A stretch of 64,000 nucleotides of DNA from assembly GCF_040395035.1 (NCBI RefSeq), contig NZ_JBEBRB010000006.1, positions 24,647 to 88,646 of the forward strand, given 5' to 3'. Shown here in pieces: positions 9,162-17,953 of this stretch. A program made the translations under genes and the position numbers. Under the pieces are notes generated by a model. It was not told the DNA's origin. It did not search any database and saw only the letters and a program-made list of their open reading frames with translations. The number at the start of each line of letters is the position of its first letter. Position 1 is the first letter of the stretch. The DNA is from Parapedobacter lycopersici_A (lineage in GTDB: Bacteria; Bacteroidota; Bacteroidia; Sphingobacteriales; Sphingobacteriaceae).

Positions 9162-10259
9162 ATGGCTACGAAACAGCAGATTTTTGAGAAGATAGGTGTA
9201 TTGCTGGAAGATATTAACGACCAGATGCAGGCGCTTGGAACGGGCGTGGAAGGCGATACGCTGAAAACGGATTTGTTTGAAGCAACGGTAAACTATTTTG
9301 CAGCACATGTTGGTGTTTATAATAAGCTGCTGAAAGAAGAATTGAAGCAACCGGCTGAAACGGGAACCGCTGAACAGCATATCGCGGATACCGTTGCTGT
9401 TCCGGCAGATGATGAAATAATAGCGGAAGACGGCAAAGGAACGACGACGGAGGAACTGGATGATCCGGGGGTGGACGATGGAGTCAGGGAATCAGATGAA
9501 GTAACGGAAGAACCGGCAGATGAAGAAAGTGCGATTATCTTTACACCGGAATCGCAGTCGAACGATGTAGAAGATGAGCCATTGGAAACAGCGGAGCCCG
9601 TGGAAGAAATAGTGGATCAGGATCCGGCGGACGAACCTGTGGAAGATACGAAGGAGATGAAGGAAGACAGTTCAGCGGATCAGGGTGAGCAACCGGACGA
9701 AGCCGATCCAAAGGCGACTCAGGGTAACGGTGATGAACAGGAGTCTGCACCTGCGGCATCGGTACCAGTGGCCGATGATGTGAAAGATGAACCGGTTCAG
9801 CCAGATACCGGTCAGCCCGCACCCGACGATCAACGGGACGCCAATGAGGCTACCCATGAAGTGACTATTGAGGAGAAAACGTTTGCCGCGACGGAAGCGG
9901 ACCTGCCTGCTCCGGCGGAAGAAAAACCACAACGACCCCTGTCCATTAACGAAATCATGTCGGCCCAGCGCAAGGCGGGAAGTAATCCGGTTTTGGGTAT
10001 GCAACGGGGCGACGGGGCTAAAATAACCGATCTGAAATCAGCCATCAGCCTGAATGATAAGCTGCTTTTTATCAAGGATTTGTTCAATGGGTATAGCTTG
10101 GCCTACAGCGAAGCGATTGAATTGCTCAACCGCTACGATGATTTTGCTTCGGCGGAGACTTTTCTGCAAACCAACTATGCGCAGAAGAATAACTGGGCCG
10201 AAAAACCGGCGACCGTCGATAAGTTATATGCCGTTATGCGGAAACGGTTTGGCAATTAA
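9162..10259 (+). CDS. Acidic protein of unknown function with Glu/Asp/Pro-rich linker
   Basis: 365 residues with no family I can name. An N-terminal helical region (MATKQQIFEKIGVLLEDIN, about residues 1-65) is followed by roughly 190 residues dominated by Glu, Asp, Pro, Ala and Thr, clearly disordered. A compact C-terminal part of about 100 residues follows (from SINEIMSAQ through ITDLKSAISLNDKLLFIKD to AVMRKRFGN) and looks like the conserved domain. There is no signal peptide or membrane segment, so it is probably cytoplasmic. Its stop codon overlaps the stop of the convergent gene by 4 bases. A scaffold or division-related role would be a guess. Confidence 0.8.
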   Translation: MATKQQIFEKIGVLLEDINDQMQALGTGVEGDTLKTDLFEATVNYFAAHVGVYNKLLKEELKQPAETGTAEQHIADTVAVPADDEIIAEDGKGTTTEELDDPGVDDGVRESDEVTEEPADEESAIIFTPESQSNDVEDEPLETAEPVEEIVDQDPADEPVEDTKEMKEDSSADQGEQPDEADPKATQGNGDEQESAPAASVPVADDVKDEPVQPDTGQPAPDDQRDANEATHEVTIEEKTFAATEADLPAPAEEKPQRPLSINEIMSAQRKAGSNPVLGMQRGDGAKITDLKSAISLNDKLLFIKDLFNGYSLAYSEAIELLNRYDDFASAETFLQTNYAQKNNWAEKPATVDKLYAVMRKRFGN

Positions 10260-11515
10260 TCGAGCCGTACACTGCCATATCGGGAACTGATGCTGACCGA
10301 ATTGCTGCCTGATTTACTCCAATAACCGGTATAGCTTTTTGAGGTGTTCCCACCCGACTGGCTATTGATATAAGCATGTTGGTCGTTGTAATCGAACCCG
10401 CCGTAGCTTACCGCTACATTGAAATTAAATGCAGCGCCGGGAGCGGGATTAATGTCAACGCTGGAATAAGCGGCAGCGACGTTGGCCTTTTGAATGTTTT
10501 TCCCTAATCCCATTTCAAAGCCTCCGCTATATTTTAAGCTAACATCGGCCTCCCGGTTAACCAGGCCGATTTCACTTCCGCTGGTGTAACTCAGCGCTAA
10601 GGTCAACCGTTCGGCTTCACCCAGGGTGAAACCACCATACCGTACCGATACTTCGCCTTCATTGACATAAGCGACATCGCCCCGGGAATAGGCAATGGAA
10701 AGCGTATTTCCACGCGCATTCAGCCGGCCGGCTGCCAGGCTGCCGTAGCTCACGGAAATATGTGCCTGGCCATCGCGGTCATCCAGTTCAACGGCGCCGT
10801 AGCTGTTGGAAACCGCAAGCGCATTCTGCCGGGGCATGTAAACTTCATAGTCAATATTCAACGCCCGGTTATTACCCCCGGACGTCAGCATCGACCACCA
10901 GTTGCTGGATTCGGCCGACCCAATGACTGTTTTTAACGTAATACGGTTGCCTGTTTTGGATTCATCAATGGATACCCGGTCTAATGCTTCTTGGGCCCGG
11001 TTCTCGGAACTTTCAGCGGTACGCACCCGGATGGTTATTTTGATCTCGTTTCGATCCCAGTTATGTACGGCCACCTTGCCGTATCGATTGTCGATATGGA
11101 GTGAATGGCTGCCGGTAACCGGATAGCTCTTTTCAATGCGTTTTTCTTTTTGGAATGCAAAAGCGGTGGCGAACGGCTGGTCCCAAAGGTGCTGCCAATC
11201 CATATCCGTTGCTTCAGCGGCCAGCGACCGGGCCTGTTCTGCAAGCGCCGGAACATCTATTTTTTCTATTTGAGCCCTGATTTCCTGCCGCTGTACTTCG
11301 GATACCCGGGCCAGTTGCTGGGCATCTTTCACCAATGCCGGGATGTCAATCTGCCTGATGGCATCTGATGCTTCCATACCGATCCGGCGTGCGTTTTCGC
11401 TGATATCCCGGATTGCTTCATCGATATCTTTATTGCTGTTGTGGGACTGGGCCAACAGGGGGACTGCAGGTAACAGGAGCAGCGCGAATAACAGGTATGG
11501 GTTAAATCTGTTCAT
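10256..11515 (-). CDS. Exported adhesin-like protein (DUF4097-type beta-helix)
   Basis: 419 residues. A signal peptide (MNRFNPYLLFALLLLPAVPLLAQ) precedes a helical segment of about 90 residues rich in Glu, Ala and Arg. The remainder is a beta-rich repeat region with recurrent short motifs such as VSYGS, VRYGGF, VSYGGF and SSRYGSVRLD, as in DUF4097 putative adhesins. The start at 11515 overlaps the end of the upstream membrane protein gene by 14 bases, so the two are translationally coupled and belong to the sigma factor operon. That places it as a candidate output or partner of the regulator; ligand and role are unknown. Confidence 0.8.
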   Translation of the reverse strand: MNRFNPYLLFALLLLPAVPLLAQSHNSNKDIDEAIRDISENARRIGMEASDAIRQIDIPALVKDAQQLARVSEVQRQEIRAQIEKIDVPALAEQARSLAAEATDMDWQHLWDQPFATAFAFQKEKRIEKSYPVTGSHSLHIDNRYGKVAVHNWDRNEIKITIRVRTAESSENRAQEALDRVSIDESKTGNRITLKTVIGSAESSNWWSMLTSGGNNRALNIDYEVYMPRQNALAVSNSYGAVELDDRDGQAHISVSYGSLAAGRLNARGNTLSIAYSRGDVAYVNEGEVSVRYGGFTLGEAERLTLALSYTSGSEIGLVNREADVSLKYSGGFEMGLGKNIQKANVAAAYSSVDINPAPGAAFNFNVAVSYGGFDYNDQHAYINSQSGGNTSKSYTGYWSKSGSNSVSISSRYGSVRLD

Positions 11516-12056
11516 TTTTGGTGGCATTATGTTTTTCTTTTTTTACATAGTTCATAATTTCCATCTGCTGGCCAAGTACTTCAATTTGTACCTGCAGATT
11601 GCGGATCATTGCCTCCAGGGTTAATTCCTTGTTGGGGCTCTGCGAAAGTTCCTGTTTCAACGCATTATAATTGGTCTCCATCTGACGGAGCACCTCGGAA
11701 AACTCGCCGTAAAGCACCGGGTTGGAGGCTGCAAAATCGGCAATGGAATCCCGCTTTTGTGTTACCAGTCGTGCATAGGCCTGCTGTTCCGCGGCAAGTG
11801 CGGGATTGATGCGGCTGTAATCGTCATATGCCCGCTGCCTTCCGTAATGATAGATCGTTAGGCCCGCCATCCCTGCCAGTACGATTGTGGCGGCTATCCG
11901 TATCAACCGCCTTTTCCAGAATTTGCGGGCCGGAGGTTGGCTTTCTTGCTGTGCATCAAGTGCCGCTGCAATGGATAACCAAAGCCCCTCTGGTGGGACA
12001 GCATGGTCGAAATCTGCCCGGTTATGCTGTATGAATTTTTTTAGCTGCTGTTTCAT
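11502..12056 (-). CDS. Single-pass membrane protein, candidate anti-sigma factor
   Basis: 184 residues, starting MKQQLKKFIQ. An N-terminal cytoplasmic part of about 65 residues is followed by one membrane helix (RIAATIVLAGMAGLTIYHYG) and an extracytoplasmic helical region with heptad-like spacing, ending in a Gln/Glu/Met-rich coiled-coil stretch. It sits 40 bases after the ECF sigma factor gene and overlaps the adhesin-like gene. Position and topology fit an anti-sigma factor, although no zinc-binding HxxxCxxC motif is present. The ATG at 12056 was chosen because the upstream extension overlaps the sigma gene and lacks protein-like character. Confidence 0.75.
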   Translation of the reverse strand: MKQQLKKFIQHNRADFDHAVPPEGLWLSIAAALDAQQESQPPARKFWKRRLIRIAATIVLAGMAGLTIYHYGRQRAYDDYSRINPALAAEQQAYARLVTQKRDSIADFAASNPVLYGEFSEVLRQMETNYNALKQELSQSPNKELTLEAMIRNLQVQIEVLGQQMEIMNYVKKEKHNATKNEQI

Positions 12057-12096
12057 CTCCTTACCTTTATTCTTTTTTCTATACTCGCTTTCGATC

Positions 12097-12633
12097 TTAA
12101 TTAGCCAGATAATCCAGCAATTTTCGCCTACCCCGTAAAAATTGACTCCGGGAGGTCGCCTCGTTGATATGCAAAATGTGTGCAATTTCCTCGTGATCGT
12201 AACCTTCGAGTAGATATAGTGTCAGTACCAGCCGGTAACCTTCGGGCAGCCTGTTGATCGCCTGTTTGACCGCTTCGACCCGGAAGGTAATATCTTGTTC
12301 TTCGGTATCTTCTTCAGCCACATACTCCCCGTCTTCAATCGGACACCATGTGACTTTCCGTTTGCGCAATGCGGAGATCGATTTATTGACGACGATCTGC
12401 TTCATCCAAAGGCCAAAGGTGCTTTCCTGCCGGAAATTATCCAACCGGGAAAATGCATCGATGAACGCCTCCTGCAATACATCTGCTGCTTCCGCTTCGT
12501 CCTGTACAATGCGAAGCGCCGTATTGTACATGGCTTTTGCATATAAATGGTACAGCCTGAATTGCGATTGGCGATCACCCCGTTTACAGGCCAATACCAA
12601 CTCATAGTGTTCATCATTGAATGAGGCTTTCAA
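12097..12633 (-). CDS. ECF RNA polymerase sigma factor
   Basis: 178 residues, typical for group 4 sigma factors. Region 2 is visible as AMYNTALRIVQDEAEAADVLQEAFIDAF with the following WMKQIVVNKSISALRKRK, and region 4 as INRLPEGYRLVLTLYLLEG followed by the helix-turn-helix HEEIAHILHINEATSRSQFLRGR. It heads an operon with a membrane anti-sigma candidate and an adhesin-like exported protein, so it probably directs transcription in response to an envelope signal. Confidence 0.93.
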   Translation of the reverse strand: MKASFNDEHYELVLACKRGDRQSQFRLYHLYAKAMYNTALRIVQDEAEAADVLQEAFIDAFSRLDNFRQESTFGLWMKQIVVNKSISALRKRKVTWCPIEDGEYVAEEDTEEQDITFRVEAVKQAINRLPEGYRLVLTLYLLEGYDHEEIAHILHINEATSRSQFLRGRRKLLDYLAN

Positions 12634-12657
12634 TTAATTGTGTTTTGCTATACTATC

Positions 12658-12665
12658 CAAAAATA
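12658..12665 (-). promoter_or_regulatory. -7 element (TATTTTTG) upstream of the ECF sigma gene
   Basis: On the minus strand TATTTTTG fits TAnnTTTG and ends 24 bases before the sigma ATG at 12633. No TTTG is found 19-21 bases upstream, so only the -7 half is supported. Confidence 0.4.
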
Positions 12666-12793
12666 CATGATTTCACTGACGGTCCCTCTGCTTCTGATTC
12701 ACTTGATCAATAGACGTTGAAATCACCGGGGCGTTGCACCTTTTTGAAAAAAAAATGATTATCACGTTTTCCAATAAATTATTTTTGCGGTCC

Positions 12794-13981
12794 ATGCATA
12801 TCATACAACTCAAAAAAGGGAAAGACAAAGCCGCTTTTCAGTACCATCCGTGGATATTTTCCGGGGCCGTAGCGCAGTCACCGGAGGTCACGGAAAACGG
12901 AGAACTGGTACAGGTAGTTAATCATGCAGGTGATTTTGTTGCCTATGGCTATTACAACGGCGAATCGCGTGTAGCCATCAGGTTGCTCGAGTGGCGTGCC
13001 GACTGCCCTCCCGATGAGCAGTGGTGGCGTCAAAAAATACGACGTGCCGTGCAGGCAAGGACAGCTCTGCTACAGTCGGCGGATACCGATACCTTTCGGC
13101 TTATCTTTGGGGAAGCTGATTACCTGCCCGGTTTAATTGTAGACCGTTATGCCGATTTTATTTCACTGCAGGTTCATGCTTCCGGCGTGGAGCGGATGAA
13201 ACCAGTCATCATTGATGAGCTGAATTCGCTCCTACACCCTCATGGGATATATGAACGTAGTGATGCCCGGGCGCAGCAACATGAGGGACTGACCACGGAG
13301 AATGGGTTGTTGGCAGGTGTATTACCCCCGGAATGGGTAACGGTAAAGGAGCACGGGATTTACTACGGTGTAAATATTGCGGAAGGGCAGAAATCGGGTT
13401 TCTATTGCGACCAGCGTGACAATCGGTTGATTACCGCTGGATATGCCCGTGATAAACGGGTACTCGATTGTTTTTGTTATTCGGGTGGTTTTTCACTTAA
13501 CGCACTTGCCCGCGGTGCCCGTGAAGTGATCAGCGTTGACAGCTCGGCGTTGGCGCTTGAGGCACTGGGAAAAAATATGGATCAGAATGCATTTGACCGC
13601 CGTAATCACCGGATGATCCATGCCGACGTAAACAAACAGTTACGTGCTTTTGCAGATGCTGGGGAGCGGTTTGATCTCCTGATACTTGATCCACCGAAAT
13701 ATGCCCCTTCGCGCTCCAGCCTCGATAAGGCGGCCCGCGCTTACAAAGAGTTAAATAGGAGGGGACTATTGCTGCTCGAAAGCGGCGGTTTGATGGCTAC
13801 GTTCTCCTGTTCGGCAGCCATGGATATGGATACATTTAAACAGGTACTCGCCTGGGCGGCAATGGATGCTGATAAGGAAATTCAGTTTATCCATCAATTT
13901 TCCCAACCGGAAGACCATCCAATAAGGGCTTCGTTTCCTGAAGGGGAGTACTTGAAGGGGGTACTGGTCCGGGTAGTATAA
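12794..13981 (+). CDS. Class I SAM-dependent rRNA methyltransferase (RlmI/PUA-type)
   Basis: 395 residues with an N-terminal PUA-like RNA-binding domain (about residues 1-75, including HPWIFSGAV) and a C-terminal Rossmann methyltransferase. The SAM-binding motif VLDCFCYSGGFSLNALARGA and the catalytic-region motif LLILDPPKYAPS are clear, with a conserved Cys in TFSCSAAMD. Relatives methylate cytosine C5 in 23S rRNA. I chose the ATG at 12794 (MHIIQLKKGKD) because this is where family alignments begin and the in-frame ATG at 12734 adds an unrelated segment. Exact target base is inferred from the family. Confidence 0.88.
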   Translation: MHIIQLKKGKDKAAFQYHPWIFSGAVAQSPEVTENGELVQVVNHAGDFVAYGYYNGESRVAIRLLEWRADCPPDEQWWRQKIRRAVQARTALLQSADTDTFRLIFGEADYLPGLIVDRYADFISLQVHASGVERMKPVIIDELNSLLHPHGIYERSDARAQQHEGLTTENGLLAGVLPPEWVTVKEHGIYYGVNIAEGQKSGFYCDQRDNRLITAGYARDKRVLDCFCYSGGFSLNALARGAREVISVDSSALALEALGKNMDQNAFDRRNHRMIHADVNKQLRAFADAGERFDLLILDPPKYAPSRSSLDKAARAYKELNRRGLLLLESGGLMATFSCSAAMDMDTFKQVLAWAAMDADKEIQFIHQFSQPEDHPIRASFPEGEYLKGVLVRVV

Positions 13982-14066
13982 AGCGGCAGAAATACGGCAT
14001 TTGGTGCAGGGATAGCGATGCGATAAATACGCAAAGGTAAGTTTATTCCATATAAGGAAAGGGCGG

Positions 14067-15254
14067 TTAGTCTTTTTGGGAGAGCGCGGCCAGAATCACA
14101 TCGCAGGCAGCAATGATTTCTGCCTCACTGATGGTGAGTGGCGGCGCGATACGCAGGGCAGTTTCGCAATGCAGAAACCAGTCAATCATCACACCGTGGG
14201 AAGCACAATAGGTGCTGACGGCAGACACTTGGCGGAAGGTGTCTAGCTGCAGGCATAACATCAGGCCTTTTCCGCGAATTTCGCGTATTGCCGGATGTTG
14301 CAGTCGTTGCCGGAATAACTGCGCTTTTTCCTCCACATGCTGCAGGAGACCATCTTCGGTAATTACGCGAAGCGACGCCAGCGCGGCTGCACAACTGACT
14401 GGATGGCCACCAAAGGTGGTAATGTGTCCTAATATGGGGTTTTCTTTAATGACATCCATAATCCGTTTATTGGCGATAAACGCCCCGATGGGCATACCGC
14501 CGCCCATGCCTTTGGCGAGGAGCAGGATGTCGGGTACTATTCCGTAATGTTCAAAAGCGAATAACCGGCCTGTGCGACCGAAACCGGTCTGTATCTCATC
14601 GAAAATAAGCACGGCGCCCACTTCATCGCAACGTTTGCGGACGGCCTGTATATAGGCCGGTGCTGGCACCTGAATGCCTGCTTCGCCCTGTATGGCCTCA
14701 AGTATAACCGCTGCGGTAGCATCGGTAATCCGGTCGAGATCATCAAAATCGTGATATCGGATAAATCGGATATCCGGTAACAGGGGAGCATAAGCCTGCC
14801 TGTATTCGGGGTTCCCAATAAGGCTCAGCGCACCTTGGGTACTGCCATGATATGCCTTGTCTGCTGCAATAATCTCCCGCCTGCCAGTAGACTTTTTAGC
14901 GATTTTCATTGCCCCTTCGGTGGCTTCGGTCCCGGAATTGGTGAAGTAGACGCTGTTGAGGTGCTGGGGAAGTAATGTAAGTAGCGCGGTAGCCAGCTGT
15001 ACCTGCGGCGCCTGGACAAATTCACCATAAACCGTTACGTGCAGGTATTTGTTGAGTTGATCGGATATGGCTTCCAGCACTTTGGGATGGCGGTGACCGA
15101 TGTTGCTGACTGCAAAACCGGACACCAGGTCGATGTATTTCTCGCCGTTGGGGCCAAAAAGATAGACTCCTTCTGCACGGTCGATCTCAATAAGCCGTGG
15201 GGCATCCGAAGTCTGGGCAGTATTCAATAAGAAGAGCTGGCGATTATTAAGCAT
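14067..15254 (-). CDS. Class-III PLP aminotransferase (acetylornithine aminotransferase-like)
   Basis: 395 residues of fold-type I PLP enzyme. The phosphate-cradle region is SGTEATEGAMKIAKKSTGR, the cofactor Asp lies in LIFDEIQTGFGRTG, and the Schiff-base Lys in LLLAKGMGGGMPIGAF. ITTFGGHPVSCAAALA is also characteristic. Bacteroidota relatives are labelled aspartate aminotransferase family or acetylornithine transaminase; no arginine-biosynthesis genes flank it, so the substrate stays open. It lies 21 bases after the small exported-protein gene of the sigma operon and may be the last gene of that transcript. Confidence 0.88.
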   Translation of the reverse strand: MLNNRQLFLLNTAQTSDAPRLIEIDRAEGVYLFGPNGEKYIDLVSGFAVSNIGHRHPKVLEAISDQLNKYLHVTVYGEFVQAPQVQLATALLTLLPQHLNSVYFTNSGTEATEGAMKIAKKSTGRREIIAADKAYHGSTQGALSLIGNPEYRQAYAPLLPDIRFIRYHDFDDLDRITDATAAVILEAIQGEAGIQVPAPAYIQAVRKRCDEVGAVLIFDEIQTGFGRTGRLFAFEHYGIVPDILLLAKGMGGGMPIGAFIANKRIMDVIKENPILGHITTFGGHPVSCAAALASLRVITEDGLLQHVEEKAQLFRQRLQHPAIREIRGKGLMLCLQLDTFRQVSAVSTYCASHGVMIDWFLHCETALRIAPPLTISEAEIIAACDVILAALSQKD

Positions 15255-15275
15255 ACTTCGTACTGATGGACTTAA

Positions 15276-15755
15276 TTATTCCTGGTCCCGTCCATTACGG
15301 CGTTGCTGTAGTTCGCGCATTAGGTAGTTGCGAAATTCTTCTTCCACAGCGAAGAACTGCGAAGCACGTGCCGCACCAATGACATTGGAAAAGCGTTGGC
15401 GATAAATTTTCTTAAGTTCCAGTTCCTTAGCGTCAAACGCCAGGACATCACGGCTGGAATTAAATCCATTAGGTTGCAGCGATTGGCTCTGGCTTTGCAG
15501 GTAAGTACGGGCGGCTGGGCGCCTGTCCCGTTTTTCCTGCCGCAGCTTGGAAAACTCCGCCCGGTATTGGTTATAAATCGGGAAAAACTTTTCCGCCTCT
15601 CCGGGTGATAAGTCGAGCTCCTTCGTGATAAACGCAATCTTTTCCATTTCGATCCGCTCAAAACGCGCTGCCCGGCTTTCTTGCGCCCATACACTGGTTG
15701 CTACGGATGATAGCAATACAGCGATCACGATCTTGAAATAGTTAACCATGGTCAT
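15276..15755 (-). CDS. Small exported helical protein (Spy/LTxxQ-like)
   Basis: 159 residues beginning MTMVNYFKIVIAVLLSSVATSVWAQ, a clear signal peptide cleaved after WAQ. The mature part is helical and charged, with FITKELDLSPGEAEKFFPIYNQY, which resembles the LTxxQ-type helix seen in periplasmic Spy/CpxP-like proteins. It begins one base after the stop of the anti-sigma candidate, so the two are co-translated. A periplasmic sensor or chaperone role linked to the sigma factor is an inference. ATG codons at 15755 and 15749 are both possible. Confidence 0.75.
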   Translation of the reverse strand: MTMVNYFKIVIAVLLSSVATSVWAQESRAARFERIEMEKIAFITKELDLSPGEAEKFFPIYNQYRAEFSKLRQEKRDRRPAARTYLQSQSQSLQPNGFNSSRDVLAFDAKELELKKIYRQRFSNVIGAARASQFFAVEEEFRNYLMRELQQRRNGRDQE

Positions 15756-15756
15756 G

Positions 15757-16377
15757 TTACAGCGTATTATTGAGGTATGCTTCAATATCCTCTTCACTTA
15801 ATTCGTTTAATTCGACGGCAATGTCATCGTCCCGGTCCAGGTACTCCGCAATATATGTGATATCGGCTGGCTCGCCGTAAAACTCGAGGTAACTCAGTAT
15901 TTCCTGATCAGATACCGTTGCTAAACGGCTTTCTTCCCGGTTGACTAATCCGAGATATCCCATTATGCCCAATACACCCACCACACACGCCGCCGCGGTA
16001 TATCGCAGCCATGTCCGGGGGATTATTCGCCTGACCGGGGGAACTGCCAGCGCACGTTTATCCTGGCTTATCCGGTTGAGTAGGGAGGCTTGGGAGACTT
16101 CAAAATAGCCGGCTGGCACGGTAAAACCCGATGTGCCGGCCTTCTCCCTTAGCTTTTCTTCTGCAACCTTAATCAGTATTCGATCCTGCAGTTGATCGAA
16201 ATAATCCGCATGTGGAGTGAATGCGGCTTCTGAAGCAGCGATGTGCTGGCACCGTTGAAGGATACGGCGATTTGATTCTTCAAAATAATGATCCGGCACG
16301 GTAAATGGAGTAGCTTGCAGGGAACCAGCTACTTCCTCCAATCCGTTCAAATCATGATGTGTATCTTTTTCCTTCAT
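15757..16377 (-). CDS. Candidate anti-sigma factor with three FxxPxxYF repeats
   Basis: 206 residues. The cytoplasmic half carries three copies of a motif of the form F-T-x-P-x-x-Y-F followed by a helix ending near IL: FTVPDHYFEESNRRIL, FTPHADYFDQLQDRIL and FTVPAGYFEVSQASLL. One membrane helix follows (YTAAACVVGVLGIMGYLGLV), then an acidic tail with ELNELSEEDIEAYL. It lies 33 bases after an ECF sigma gene and fits a Bacteroidota anti-sigma protein. The repeats could be sigma-binding elements; this is inferred. The ATG at 16377 is preferred over 16395 because it starts the charged MKEKDTHH segment. Confidence 0.75.
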   Translation of the reverse strand: MKEKDTHHDLNGLEEVAGSLQATPFTVPDHYFEESNRRILQRCQHIAASEAAFTPHADYFDQLQDRILIKVAEEKLREKAGTSGFTVPAGYFEVSQASLLNRISQDKRALAVPPVRRIIPRTWLRYTAAACVVGVLGIMGYLGLVNREESRLATVSDQEILSYLEFYGEPADITYIAEYLDRDDDIAVELNELSEEDIEAYLNNTL

Positions 16378-16410
16378 GGTACTGCTTAGATACAAATGGT
16401 ATCCGAAGGT

Positions 16411-16956
16411 TTAATCATGCGCCTCAAAAAACTGCGCTATTTTCTTTACTGCCAAATGATAAGAGGCTTTCAACGCCCCGACACTGGTGCCGACAATTTC
16501 TGAAATTTCTTCATATTTCAAATCGTCAAAATATTTCATGTTAAAGACCAATCGTTGTTTTTCAGGAAGGGTCAGCAATGCCTGCTGTAATTTCAGCTGC
16601 GCTTGGGTTCCATTGAAATACGTATGGTCGGCCAGCGAATCAACTAAATATGCCGAACCCTCATCATCCAGGGAAATTTGCTGGCGCTGTTTCTTTTTGT
16701 TCAAAAATGTGATGCATTCATTCGTGGCAATCCGATAAAGCCAGGTGTATAGTTGCGCATCCTCCCGGAAGTTTCCCAGATTTTTCCACACTTTGACAAA
16801 GATATCCTGTACCAGGTCATCGGCATCATCGTGGTCGATGACCAGCCGGCGCACATGCCAATAAATCTTTTGCTGATACTTTTTCAATAACTGGGCAAAC
16901 GCCTCGTCACGTGTACGCTCATCTGCAAATTTTTCCAGTATTTGGGCGTCTTCCAT
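16411..16956 (-). CDS. ECF RNA polymerase sigma factor
   Basis: 181 residues. Region 2 shows HVRRLVIDHDDADDLVQDIFVKVWKN and LYTWLYRIATNECITFLNKKK; region 4 shows LPEKQRLVFNMKYFDDLKYEEISEIVGTSVGALKASYHLA. It starts only 34 bases after the transketolase C-terminal subunit gene and could share its transcript, and it is followed by a membrane anti-sigma candidate and a small exported protein. Confidence 0.93.
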   Translation of the reverse strand: MEDAQILEKFADERTRDEAFAQLLKKYQQKIYWHVRRLVIDHDDADDLVQDIFVKVWKNLGNFREDAQLYTWLYRIATNECITFLNKKKQRQQISLDDEGSAYLVDSLADHTYFNGTQAQLKLQQALLTLPEKQRLVFNMKYFDDLKYEEISEIVGTSVGALKASYHLAVKKIAQFFEAHD

Positions 16957-16990
16957 AGCTCAGACATGTGCGAAGCCACACACGCAGGGA

Positions 16991-17944
16991 TTACTTTCGT
17001 TTAATTACCCGTTGTACGGCAGCCACGATGTTAGCCGCGTTTAAGCCGTACTTTTCCATTAATTGCGCCGGTGTACCGCTTTCGCCGAAGCTGTCGTTTA
17101 CCGCCACATATTCCTGGGGAGTAGGCCGGTGTTTGGCTAATACCTGGGCAATGCTATCACCCAGCCCACCGAGCCGGTTGTGTTCTTCGGCAGTGACCAC
17201 GCAACCCGTTTTGGCTACTGACCGCAGCACGGCCTCCTCGTCGAGTGGTTTAATGGTATGAATATTAATAATTTCTGCATCAATACCCAGGTCGGCTAAC
17301 TGCTCACCGGCCTGTATCGCTTCCCACACCAGGTGGCCAGTGGCGAAAATGCTTACGTCTTTACCTTCGTTAACCATCCAGGCCTTGCCTATTTCAAATT
17401 TTTGATTGGTATCGGTGAAAACAGGAACAACCGGCCGACCGAAACGCAGGTAAACGGGGCCGTGAAGATCGGCAATGGCCATAGTAGCCGCCTTTGTCTG
17501 ATTATAATCGCACGGATTGATTACCGTCATTCCGGGCAGCATTTTCATCAGCCCGATATCTTCCAGAATCTGGTGCGTTGCTCCGTCTTCCCCTAAAGTC
17601 AGGCCGGCATGTGAAGCACATATTTTTACATTTTTGTCGGAATAGGCGATCGATTGCCGGATCTGATCGTAAACACGTCCGGTTGAAAAATTGGCGAACG
17701 TCCCCGTATAAGGAATCTTTCCGCCGATCGTTAACCCTGCTGCGATACCCATCATATTGGCCTCAGCTATTCCGATCTGGAAGAATCGGTCGGGAAACGC
17801 TTTGATAAAATCGTTCATTTTAAGCGAACCGATCAGATCCGCACACAATGCAACCACCCGGTCGTTGCGGCGACCAGCTTCCAATAATCCCGCCCCGAAT
17901 CCTGAACGGGTATCTTTCTTTTCAGTATATGTATATTTTTTCAT
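16991..17944 (-). CDS. Transketolase C-terminal subunit (split enzyme)
   Basis: 317 residues covering the pyrimidine-binding and C-terminal domains of transketolase. It begins KKDTRSGFGAGLLEAGRRNDRVVALCADLIGSLKM, has the central IGIAEANMMGIAAGLTIGGK with the catalytic Glu, and ends with the transketolase C domain (IINIHTIKPLDEEAV). Together with the upstream subunit it makes the pentose-phosphate enzyme that moves two-carbon units using thiamine diphosphate. The two genes are 9 bases apart. Split transketolases are known in archaea and several bacterial groups, including Bacteroidota. Confidence 0.93.
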   Translation of the reverse strand: MKKYTYTEKKDTRSGFGAGLLEAGRRNDRVVALCADLIGSLKMNDFIKAFPDRFFQIGIAEANMMGIAAGLTIGGKIPYTGTFANFSTGRVYDQIRQSIAYSDKNVKICASHAGLTLGEDGATHQILEDIGLMKMLPGMTVINPCDYNQTKAATMAIADLHGPVYLRFGRPVVPVFTDTNQKFEIGKAWMVNEGKDVSIFATGHLVWEAIQAGEQLADLGIDAEIINIHTIKPLDEEAVLRSVAKTGCVVTAEEHNRLGGLGDSIAQVLAKHRPTPQEYVAVNDSFGESGTPAQLMEKYGLNAANIVAAVQRVIKRK

Positions 17945-17953
17945 GGTTATCCG

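Noticed and set aside
14032..14039. Minus-strand TACCTTTG downstream of the aminotransferase gene
   Set aside because: It points into the 3' end of the convergent methyltransferase gene with no gene to serve; a single 8-base match is weak evidence for an antisense RNA.
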